From Oryzias latipes (Eukaryota > Chordata > Actinopteri > Beloniformes > Adrianichthyidae), in contig NC_019867.2 in the NCBI RefSeq assembly GCF_002234675.1, positions 28,261,166 through 28,325,165 on the forward strand: DNA of 64,000 bases, given 5' to 3'. Below the pieces are notes generated by a model. That model saw only the letters and a program-made list of their open reading frames with translations, was not told where the DNA came from and ran no database searches. A program made the position numbers and the translations under genes. Below are positions 34,205-56,435 of the stretch, one piece after another. Position 1 is the first letter of the stretch, and every line of letters begins with the position of its first letter.

Positions 34205-36080
34205 ATAATAGACTGGAGAAGGTACCAGTCCTCTGGAGGACATCCTGCCTGGTTCCGGTTCCAAAGGTACCTCGTCCTACAAAACCGAACCACTTCAGAC
34301 CTGTCGCTTTAACTTCCTGATGAAGGCCATGGAGAGGATCATCCTCAGCCACCTCCGCACCCAGGTGAGCTCAGCACTGGACCCGCTGCAGTTTGTATAT
34401 CGACCAGGTATCGGGGTGGATGACGCCATCATCTACCTGCAGCATCGGGCCCTGTCTCACCTGGAGGCCCCTGGGAGCACTGTGAGAGTCATGTTTTTTT
34501 TTATTTCTTCAGTGCTTTCAATACCATCCAGTCATCACTGCTGAGGAGGAAGCTGGAGGTTGCAGTTGTGGACCAACATCTGGCTGCTTGGACCATCAAC
34601 TACCTCACAGACAGGCCACAGTTTGTGAGGCTGCGTGACTGTGTGTCTGATGTGGTGGTCTGCAGCACGGGGGCATCTCAAGTGACTGTGCTCTCCCCAT
34701 TCCTGTTCACCCTGTACACATCAGACTTCACCTACAACTCCCACCACTGTCATCTGCAGAAGTTTTTTATTTTTTTATTTTTTTTTATACACTGTATTTT
34801 ATCCCACGAAGGGAAATTCTTTTCTCGGCATTTGACCCATCCCCTTGGGGAGCGGTGAGCTGCAGCCGAAACCGCGCTCGGGAGGCATTAGCGTTAAGGG
34901 TCTTGCCTAAGGACCCTCACTGGGTGACGTTAACTGCTCGCCATTGATATGGTAATTGCCCACAGTACCATTGCTCATTCCCCTCCGGGAATCGAACCCT
35001 GGTTTCCTGCGTGGTAGCTTCCCACCTTACCAACCGAGCTACCCAGCCGCCTTTCTCAGATGACAGTGCCATTGTGGGCTGTGTATCAGGGGGGGATGAG
35101 CAAGAGTACAGGGGGGTCATCTCTGACTTTGTAGGCTGGTGTGAAAATAACCACCTGCTGCTAAACACCTGCAAGACAAAGGAGCTGGTCCTGGACTTCA
35201 GGAGGTCCTCACCACCACAGTCACCGGTGAACATCCAGGGTTCAGACATTGAGTTTGTGGACACATTTAAATACTTGGGTGTTCACCTCCACAATAGACT
35301 GGACTGGACCAATAATACGGATGCTTTGTACAGGAGGGGCCAGAGTCGCCTTCACCTGCTGAGGAGACTGAGGTCGTTCGTCGTGTGCAGACAGCTGCTG
35401 AGGACTTTTTACGACACTGTGGTGGCCTCAGTGGTCCTTTATGGAGTTGTGTGCTGGGCGGGAGGCAGTAGAGGCAGAGACATGAGGAGGCTAAACAAAC
35501 TGGTTAGGAAGGCCGGCTCTGTCCTGGGCTGCACACTTGAGTCTATCGAGGAGGTGGCGGACAGGAGGATGTTGGCCATGCTAACATCCATCATGGATAA
35601 GCCCTCCCACCCCCTGCACCAAACTGTAGAGGCGCTGACCAGCTCCTTCAGCACGAGACTGTTGCACCCACAGTGCAAGAAGGAGCGCTACCGCAGGTCA
35701 TTCCTCCCCACAGCCATCAGACTGTACAACACAGTGACACACTACGGACCCACAGGTGTTTTTCATTCATTCATTTATTTATTTACTTTTGTTGTAGTTG
35801 TTGTTTTTCAAATGTTCTTGTTCCTAAACGGTTGTTTGATTGGTGTGTACTTTTTTACTAATTTATTTTTGGATATAAAACGAAAAAAACATCAACAAAA
35901 AAGCTTGTATCACATGTTTGCAGTGGATCACACGCCACTTTTGTAGCTGTATTTATTTATAATGAGAATGTCACTTTTGATGTCCTTTTTTGGCTGTTAT
36001 TTATGAATGTTGTTTTTGCTGCCACAGATAAGTGAATTTCACCATCGTGACATAAATAAAATCATCTAATCTAACTTTAG
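34205..36080 (+). pseudogene. L2/CR1/Rex1-type non-LTR retrotransposon, reverse transcriptase remnant
   Basis: 5'-truncated reverse transcriptase. Before the insertion the frame gives DPLQFVYRPGIGVDDAIIYL, SHLEAPGSTVRVMF, and a frame-shifted SSAF motif A, then LTDRPQFVRLRD and GASQVTVLSPFLFTLYTSDF. After the insertion it gives FSDDSAIVG (the catalytic F/YxDD motif C), CKTKELVLDFRR, FKYLGVHLHNRLDW, GQSRLHLLRRLRSF and KKERYRRSFLPTAIRLYN. There is a frameshift near 34490, and GASQVTV replaces the usual GAPQGTV. A SINE interrupts the frame at 34764-35053. The tail ends GACATAAATAAAATCATCTA plus TCTAAC. It cannot be active. The clade is given as a group because I cannot run a phylogeny. Confidence 0.85.
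34764..35053 (-). mobile_element. tRNA-derived SINE inserted antisense into the LINE
   Basis: On the minus strand: a head at about 35053 with A-box TAGCTCGGTTGGTAAG and a perfect B-box GGGTTCGATTCCC (plus strand 34987-34999), the body GGGTCCTTAGGCAAGACCC, and an A-rich tail (the T-rich run at 34764-34790 on the plus strand). It splits the LINE codons for QKFSDDSA immediately before the catalytic Asp-Asp. The LINE sequence is collinear on either side. Confidence 0.85.
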
Positions 36081-36919
36081 AAAGATTAATTCAGTCCAGA
36101 CCTTTTCAATAGAGGCATAATTTGTTGAAATGCCCATTTAGGCAGGATAAAGTGAATTGAACCTTTTGCTGTATAACCATGGATCCACCCACATGCCAAT
36201 CACATGAAAAAATAACTTTCCCCCCTAAATAATGTCAAAACTTGGTCGCCAATGAACTCAGAACAGTCCATGTGTATACAGTAGGAATAGACTAACATAC
36301 AGGGTAATGTTCCCTCACTATAACACGGCTCACCTTTTACTGACTAATTTTTCTTTGTAGGTTTGAACTTGGAGAGCTTAAACGAAAAAAAAAAATCAAA
36401 AGAAAACGTGTGAAAATGTTCATGTCTGTGTTAGAAAAGTGCATAAGGTGTGAGGAGTTTTACATCAAGAATAAATGTAAAAAAATATGACTATCAGGAC
36501 AACTTAATACATTTTGTATCGGCTTTAAAGTAGAAAACATGCGAATCAATGCAAATTTGCTCCTTCGTAACACCAACCTATAGTGGCCATTTGAGGAACT
36601 GAAATGTTTAACACCTCATAAAAGTGGAAACCCAACCCAAACCGAAATGCTTTTTATTTTTTTTAAACCAACATCTGTTTAGTAGATAACGATGTTTGAA
36701 GTTTGAGTTCCATTGAGAATGAGGTTCAGCTGTTTTTAGCAATGGCAAGTGTTGTCATGTTGCTTATGTCAAACTTTTGGTTAACTGTACACTTAGCAAC
36801 CATACCAGACTGTTTTTACACTCCGGTCCTCATCTGTGTAAAGTGGCTTTAGTATCTACAGGTGTAGTAAAAAAGTAGCAACAATGCTCAACCATCAATA
36901 AAACTAATAAATATTGAAT

Positions 36920-37175
36920 TCATCCATCTTCCTCCGCTTATCCGGGACCGGGTCGCGGGGGCAGCAGTCTAAGAAGAGATACCCAGACTTTCCTCGCCCC
37001 AGCCACTTCCTCTAGCTCCTCTGGGGGGACCCCGAGGCAGTCCCAGGCCAGCCGACAGATAGTTTCTCCAACGTGTCCTGGGTCTTCCCCGGGGCCTCCG
37101 CCCAGTGGGACATGCCCGGAACACCTCTCCAGGGAGGCGTCCAGGAGGCATCCGGACTAGATGCCCAACAATATT
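36920..37175 (-). pseudogene. 3'-terminal fragment of another non-LTR retrotransposon
   Basis: On the minus strand it reads LVRMPPGRLPGEVFRAC, PTGRRPRGRPRTRW and a shifted remainder. This is the conserved C-terminal tail of a widespread teleost LINE. The 3' end is the usual GGATAAGCGGAGGAAGATGG (plus strand 36924-36943). Several hundred codons are missing upstream. Confidence 0.65.
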
Positions 37176-37503
37176 GAATTGTTTTATTTTATTAGCTTTA
37201 AAAAATTTTTTTTCTAAAAGGTGCATATGTTAAATACCAGTGAGGACAGCTGTTTTGTCCCAACACGTCAGAAGACTCAAAACTACAAAGAGTAAAAGTA
37301 AAAGCCTATGTTGTCATGGAAAAAAAGTAATAAAATGATAAATATTCTGCAAACATCATGTAGTTAAAACATTGTGCATACTAACGTTTTAGAAAATCAC
37401 ATTGTAGTTGAGGATTGGTCCGTATAAAATTCTTTTAATTGATGCCATCAATCAAAAGGCTCTGCTTTTAAACCGGATGTTGGGAACTCTGAGCGCCATT
37501 CTC

Positions 37504-37683
37504 ATCAGCTAATCAGAGTTGGCCAGGTACATCATCAGCCAATCACATCGCTCCAAACGCCACTTTAACCAATCACGGAATCTCATTCCTCTCGCAAAAC
37601 AAATCATGGAAATACCGTCAAACGTCAGCCAATCACAGCGCTCCTCCCATCTCACCAGCCAATCCTGCTACAACAACATCCAT
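37504..37683 (+). promoter_or_regulatory. Array of CCAAT boxes in 30-bp register, brd3 promoter
   Basis: Perfect CCAAT(C) boxes, all in the same orientation, start at 37539, 37569, 37629 and 37659. The gaps are filled in register by degenerate versions at 37509 (CTAATCA) and 37600 (CAAATCA). The motif context CAGCCAATCA recurs at three of the sites. NF-Y is the established CCAAT-binding complex, and such sites commonly lie within 100-200 bp of TATA-less promoters. The sequence between boxes is not conserved. The region lies directly upstream of the GC-rich 5' region of brd3. Confidence 0.7.
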
Positions 37684-37698
37684 GATGTTGCCCGAGAC

Positions 37699-37710
37699 TG
37701 CGCTTGCGCA
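37699..37710. promoter_or_regulatory. NRF1-like palindrome
   Basis: TGCGCTTGCGCA differs at one central position from the NRF1 consensus palindrome TGCGCATGCGCA. Its position between the CCAAT array and the GC-rich segment supports a CpG-type promoter here. Confidence 0.5.
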
Positions 37711-38640
37711 CATGTTAGACAGCTGATAACTCATCTATTATGCTACTTGGCTAAATTAAAAAAAAAAAAAAATCTTCGGAGACCTGACAGATCCGCCGCC
37801 AGAACACCGGAGGACCGAAACACAAAGTAAACACAACTCTTAGAACAGCAGCATTGGGCGGATGGGTACACGGATGCGACGGTTCGCCGTGGGTATGCTG
37901 CGACTGTGGCTGAGTTTCGGAGGCTGCTGGCCGCTCGGCGCCTTCAGACAAAGCTCAGCTAATAGGCTAACATATCAAGCAGAGAGCGGTGCTATTCCGC
38001 AAAGATCGGAATCCTGGCCACCTCAATCCACCCGTTACACGCCTCACAATCGGCCTGGGGTCTGGTAACCCCCTCCCACCACACGTTCACGCGACTAAAC
38101 TCGGGCTATTACGACTATTTAACCCGTTTCGCGTCTTCGGTAAGTAGCCTAGCTCGGCCAGCTAGCTGCCGTGTAGCCGTGGCTTGCCCGCCATCTTTTG
38201 GAACTCGGTGGATGGATGTTTTGTCCGTTTGCGGGTCGACAGGGGCGAACTGGCGGCTGCAGTTACAGCGGGGTCTTTGCGTGGTTTGTGCGGTGCTTTC
38301 ACGGCCCCGTTCGCCAGGGGGCACGTAGCTTGGCTGGCGCGGCTGAGTGTGCGCGATAAATTGGATGTTAGCCGTTGGCTAGCTCGTTAGCCACTTAAAG
38401 GGTAGCAGTTAGCAGCGTGTGGGGCTGCTGCCGGACTCCCAACAACAGCTGTTGATCACCGCAGGACTCACCGGGATCTGCTCTGCTCGGGCAAGGTAAT
38501 AGGTGCGCGCGACACCTGACAGGCAGGTAAAACGCTGATTTTTGTTTCTATTAGGGGAAAACTTTGAAACGGTTGCTGGCCCGGTAATATGACACTAAGA
38601 TCCAGACCGCCTGCCGGTCTTCAGAGAACCCACCATGCTC
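37711..38640 (+). promoter_or_regulatory. GC-rich 5' region and untranslated first exon of brd3
   Basis: CpG-rich compared with its surroundings, and the only such stretch upstream of brd3. Two good splice donors could end a non-coding exon 1: CTTCG|GTAAGT after 38139 and GGCAAG|GTAATA after 38495. The coding exon at 43740/43856 has an acceptor, so splicing over an approximately 5-kb first intron is implied. The start site is not determined. Confidence 0.5.
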
Positions 38641-39257
38641 GGTGATTTTGGTACCGACGCGAAAGCTACGGTAATCAACCGGCAGCTGTTCAAACCGTAA
38701 AGAGCAGCTGGATGATCACACCTGACGTGTAACAGCTGCTGACACGTGAACCGTGTTTACATCCATCACCCGGGACTTTACGGAAGAAGCAGTTATCCGG
38801 GTAACCAGCGAAGGAACCGGTTTGCTAACGAGTTCTCGTCATTTGTGGGGTCTGGCAGGAACATGGAATTCTTTGAAGTTGTACTGTAATCTCATGAAAG
38901 TCACTTGTTGTTTGATCATTCGCATGGATTACTTGATTTCAAGTGGTTGAGTTTGTGTGATGCTGAGTTTGAGATGTCTGCAAGATCTGGGAGAAACATT
39001 TGAATAATGTGGTGTCAGCTGATGATTTAGGCTAAAATATATCATGCTTGGAGTTTTTTGATTGATTTTCTGTCAGCGTGAAGCAGCCGAGTCATTCTAG
39101 TTCTCCAGGTAAAATGATCTTTTGCTGATGTGCTAAAGAGTGTTCATTGATGAGTCTGACAGGAGAAAGTCCTTCATGATCAGTGTTGTCCACATCATTT
39201 GATCTTTATTAGAGTAGCTGTTTATTGTTTTTTAGCTAGAATTGCCTGAAAATAATG

Positions 39258-39727
39258 TTAAAGACCCACTCCGATCATTATGAGTAAGCCATTTTTAGCC
39301 ACAAAAAGAAGTTGTTTACCAGGAATTGTTTTCTGCAGAGCGGCAGTAGTTCATCAGAAATTCACCTCTTGGGGGGGACAGGACCATTGGTGTGGACCAA
39401 CCCCACCCCCTTTTCCCACCACCCATAAATGAGAGCTCTCTGTTTACATGCTCTCCAGCTCAGACGAGGACAACAAGGATGTACAAGTAAATGAATCAGA
39501 AAGGAGCATAGCAGGGAGCTTGTGGCCTTCCCACCATACTTTAAAAACAATCTTATCAAACGACGTTTTTTCATCTGCTCCAGTTTCACAGTGATTTGCA
39601 TAATGAAATACTCAGAAACGGTCATTTTAACGTTAATTTTCTTTATATATGTCCATCATCTGAAAAATGCCACAAGAACTTGTTAAAAAAACACACACAC
39701 ACAATTTTTATCAGAGTGGGTCTTTAA
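39258..39727. mobile_element. TTAA-flanked MITE, AGACCCACTC family, complete copy
   Basis: TTAA then AGACCCACTCCGATCA at the left and ATCAGAGTGGGTCT then TTAA at the right: inverted ends with TTAA on both sides, 470 bp in all. It contains the family blocks CAGAGCGGCAGTAG, AGAGCTCTCTGTTTACATGC and GCCACAAGAACTTGTTAA. It lies in brd3 intron 1. Confidence 0.75.
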
Positions 39728-40018
39728 GAGCTTTGAGATTTGATGTGCAACCAGAAAAAAGAAATCCGTCTATGAAGAATGAACTCCTTCACCTTCCTCT
39801 GATGCTTGTTTTTTATGGGGAAAATAAAAGGTTTGCATGAACGGTGGTGTCGAGTCAGAAATAGCTTGTGGCTTCAGTTTGAAGTTGGATTGTAGTGATT
39901 CTGTTCTGTCAGGGTTTCAAATGTCAATAAAGAGCCACGAACAGAATGTAAAGATCAGAGCTGCTTTACATATTCATTAGTTCCTGTACGGTTGTTGATT
40001 AATCTACAGGCCGTATCT

Positions 40019-40540
40019 CAAAGTCCCACTCTGATCATCTTTTGATCTGTTTTCTAAGCGTTCCCAGCGTACTTTTTATGATGTCGTTTTTAACCAAAAT
40101 CCAAAAACTTGTCTCGTTTTCTAGGACATAGTTTCTGCCGAGCGGCAGTAGGTCACCAGAAATTTACCTCTGATTTGTGGGCGGGACTGACATCTCATCA
40201 TCCCTTTATTTACATGCTAGCTTACAGCCCCTCACAACCCCCAAGCTAACATTAGCAATGTAGCAAAAACAGCGAGCAATATTGGAGCTATCCAGTCGTT
40301 TAGCTTTGATCCAGAATTTCCGCGCAGACGAGGAACACATGAAACTATTTATCTGCCAGTGATGCATCAGAATGGAGCGGAGCGGGGAGCTTGTGCCCCG
40401 CCCATTTCAGTTTCTTCGTCACAACTGAGATCATTTTCAAACAGCATCTTAGAAACGCAGTTTTGATCTTAAATTCTTTAACTAATGTCCTCCATTGAAA
40501 TGCTGCAAGAATGTGTTAAAAACACGATTGCTGGGATGTT
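40019..40540. mobile_element. TTAA-family MITE, AGACCCACTC family, second copy
   Basis: Starts CAAAGTCCCACTCTGATCAT and repeats the block order of 39258-39727 in the same orientation (GAGCGGCAGTAGGTCACC, GCTAGCTTACAGCCCCTCAC, GCTGCAAGAATGTGTTAAAA). The right terminal repeat is not preserved. Confidence 0.7.
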
Positions 40541-41365
40541 TTATTTTTTTTTCTTTGTTTTGTTCAGGTGATTGCTGGTGTGGTGTTTGCAGCAGACTGT
40601 TTTATTCAGATTTTTAATTCATGGTGAGATCTACCCCCCAAAAAAAAAACAGCTTGAGCCAATTTCAGCTTAATTTTTGTGCAGCTTGATGAAAGGATTT
40701 ACCAAAGTTAGGTTTGTGCTGCTGTCAGATGTAAGTCGATGTAAATGGAAGGAATCATAAGTGTAGGCTATTGTTATTCATAATAAGGATATTATTCATC
40801 ATATAATAAAGTGTCTCCTGTCAGATCTGTCATGCAGCTCCAATTATCACCAACATCTCACTTTTTTGTGGCTAACGTTTTTTTTTCTATGGATTCTAAT
40901 ACATAATAATGCATTGATTATTCAAATTAAAATAATTAGAAGATTGTTAATTATGCTAATGAAGTAGAAGGTAAAACAGCAGTCAAAAGGAGAAATACCT
41001 GAAAAAATAACAGATCAAAACCTGTTAACTTTTTTTTTTACTTTCGAGTAATTAAATCTTAATATATAGTAGGAAAATTAACAAATAAGAGCTCCAGTAT
41101 GGAATGCTGGAAAATTCAGCTTAACTTTAAACTTAAAAATTGACATTAAAAAAATACATTACCCTATGATTTAATTGAATTAGAGCTCCTGGTTTTTGAT
41201 TGTTTCCATTTACAAATGAATAATTTAGTCTCTATGTAGTCAGTGTGATTATTTTTTGTAAAATAACCACATGTATATACTTTTATATAAATGTTTCTGC
41301 CTCATAGAGAATCTCGATCAGCCATAATTTATTCTAGAACAGCACAGGGTTACTAAATGTTATGA

Positions 41366-41372
<7 letters not shown>

Positions 41373-41396
<24 letters not shown>
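41373..41396. repeat. (AT)n microsatellite
   Basis: A short uninterrupted AT dinucleotide run in brd3 intron 1. Confidence 0.95.
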
Positions 41397-41962
41397 TGTG
41401 ATCTCACACTTTTATGGTTAGTTTTTCATTGTTATTATTTGGAAATTTAAATTTACAAGCCATGGCTGCATTTTCAGTTGTTTCAGCTAATTGAAATATT
41501 TATTTTTAATTATTATTTATTTTTATACATTTTGATAAATGTGCCTCTATTCACTCTCAGAACATGTTAGAATTTATTTTTCATTTGACATCTCGAGGTT
41601 TCTTATTTGTTTTTTGATGTGTTGCCATGGTGATTCCATAAGTTTGAGCTCTGCTTCTTCCTATCAGTATCTGTGTGGTGAACCCAGTATTCTCCTCGTC
41701 GGGGCAGCAAAAGCTGCAGGAACAGTGCTGAATTAAAGCCGCTGTCCTCTGCTTTAACATTGTAACAACATAAAAACATTTTCTTTAGTCGTATCAATCC
41801 ATTTGCTCCTGTGTTCTTGTGCGATCTGATCTATTCTGGGCCAATCTGATCAGTCAAAGTAGGTCTAATGTTTTAGAAAGACATCGGTCTGATCTGATCT
41901 GGTCCAGTTTGATTTGTTCTGAGATTTTATGGAGTTTTCCTGTCCCATCAGGTCAGTTCTGG

Positions 41963-42338
41963 TTAGGGTTGCATGATATGAGGAAAACTTACGATGTCCG
42001 ATATTAGTGATCAGTATCACAATGACGATAGGATTTGCGATATATGAGCAAAAAGCCATACAAATAACAACTAAATACATCATTTCCATTTCACTGCATT
42101 AGTTTCTCCAGATAAAAGTCAATATAACTTAAATTATACATCAAATGACCCACGTCTACACAGGGAAGGCGGGTCAATGACATTAAGGGGTCCATCCGAT
42201 TGGTCAAATGAGTAAAGGGTTTTATTTAAATCGTTGATTACTTCAAGCCAGCGTGAGACCGTTTTAGCATGTGAGTAAACTTTTAAGGTAACCATTTATT
42301 GCAGTTTGCGCTGTCTTGTGCAATACGACGATACATTT
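41963..42338. mobile_element. hAT-like MITE, second copy of the 2440 family
   Basis: TAGGGTTGCATGATATGAGG, then a body collinear with 2440-2824 (ACGATGACGATA-like, CCATTTCACTGCA, CCGATTGGTCAAATG, GGTAACCATTTATTGCAG). It is lost after ACGATACATTT, where another hAT-like unit begins. Confidence 0.6.
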
Positions 42339-43622
42339 CAGGGGTTGACATAGCCCAGAAATTTGCACTGGCCCACAGGGCCAGTAGTTTTTGAAAGTTA
42401 CTGGCCCGACACCGCGCACAGCGAGACCCGCCGCTCCGCAGGTGCTTGCAACTTTAGGGGGGTCCGGGGGCATGCCCCCCCGGAAAATTTTAATATGGTG
42501 CAATTTGGTGCATTCTGGTGACATCTAGCACTTATTTATACACTTTTCAATGACTAAAAATAGAGCATATCAAACTTAAATCTGCTCTAGTCTGTTTCAG
42601 AAGTTTTGGAGAGAGCACTGCAGTGTAGTAGGTAACACTAGTTAAGAAGTTTTCATGCTGCTTCTAATCACTGCTATTTCACATTTGTTCCTAATCAATA
42701 GTTAAGAAGTTTTATTGACTTTTTTGCTCTGACTGCCTTAAGGTTCTGCTTTTTGTTACTGTTGCAAAGTTACATTTACTTTTTAGTTACTTTATTTACC
42801 TAATTAAATTAAATAATTGAAAAATTAAATACAATTAAATTACTGAGATCATTCAGCTAACTAGAAATACTTACTGCTTACAGTGTTGTAAAGAAAAACA
42901 AAATTAAGTAGTTTGACCTTATACTCCATTTGAGTCTGAGATTCAGGTATTTTGAGTTGCCTTTGATTCTTTGACATTCAGCTTAAAGCTTAGTGCATAC
43001 AGTTTCATCTTCAATGCATTCATTAAATATCTTGCTGTCCATACTACTAATTAATAACTACTAACATATTCCTATCTATTCCTGCCATGTCTTCCACATC
43101 TCTGACATGCTTCAGTCTCTCTTCAGTGACGGTGTTGGATTTATGATCATTGCGGTGAAAAACCACCAGGGGGCGCGCTGATATGTGTGTCAGTTTAAAT
43201 ATATCTGCCTAAAATGTAATAATAACCCACTGGCTTGTTCCTTCGTTGTTGCTGTTTAACATTGTTTAGTATTGAATTGTTACATTCAATAAAGTTTGAA
43301 AAAAAAATTGATTGAGCGCGTGCCGCGTGGTGCTCGGCAGTGACAGCCACGCCCGCAGGCGGGAGAGGAGGAGAAGAGTGATAAAAGGTTTCCCATAGAA
43401 ACCCTTGAAGTCTGAACACAGGACTAGCAGAAAAAGTGAATTATAAAGACGAGGTAAATCTACACGTTTTCGAAAAATATACTTTATTGTAAAAGGTGAA
43501 AATTGTATTAATTGTTAGATATTTTAGTGGCCCGAGCGGACAAGTAAAAAATAAAGTCTTGTGGTCCTTACTGCTCGAAAAACAGGACCGGGCCAGCGGA
43601 CAAACGGCTATGTCGAGCCCTG
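42339..43622. mobile_element. hAT-type element with CAGGG...CCCTG ends
   Basis: Left end CAGGGGTTGACATAGCCC, right end GGCTATGTCGAGCCCTG. These are inverted copies of about 16 bp with mismatches. Inside there is a CTGGCCCACAGGGCCAG palindrome and a second GC-rich inverted pair (GTCCGGGGGCATGCCCCC). No transposase frame survives. The 8-bp flanks (ATACATTT and CATTTGTG) share only CATTT, so the target duplication is not convincing. Confidence 0.55.
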
Positions 43623-43739
43623 CATTTGTGAATTTTTTTATTGTTGGGAGTCGTTTCTCCTCTGTGCCGGGTTGTTCTGATGTGATTTCATGGATGCCAG
43701 TGGGAGGAGCTCATGGGCTTGTGTGTCTGTGTGTTGCAG

Positions 43740-43904
43740 GTTGTGCGATGGGATTTGGGGGAGTGTGGATCTGAAGCGTTGACAGCGGAACTGAACTGAA
43801 CCCCGACACACACCCGCACGCACACACACAGGGAGTTGTGTTTTCTCACCCGCAGGTCAGACGCCGCCGTACCACGCTGCATTGCTGCGTCACTGTCGTC
43901 CACC
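43740..43904 (+). promoter_or_regulatory. brd3 5' UTR with two alternative acceptors
   Basis: Two acceptors precede the ATG: GTGTGTTGCAG ending at 43739 and the stronger CTCACCCGCAG ending at 43855. The start context CACCATGT at 43901-43908 is a good Kozak match. It encodes MSDAPEAAPASPP and then the family-typical NPPPPEV motif. Confidence 0.5.

Positions 43905-56435
<12,531 letters not shown>

Noticed and set aside
35011..35946. A 311-codon plus-strand frame taken as a cellular gene
   Set aside because: Its first codons come from an antisense SINE and the rest is the 3' half of a LINE reverse transcriptase; the ATG at 35011 is accidental.
33012..37175. Possible additional host gene between nacc2 and brd3
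   Set aside because: All coding-like signals here are retrotransposon reverse transcriptase fragments. No other conserved exon with splice sites was found.
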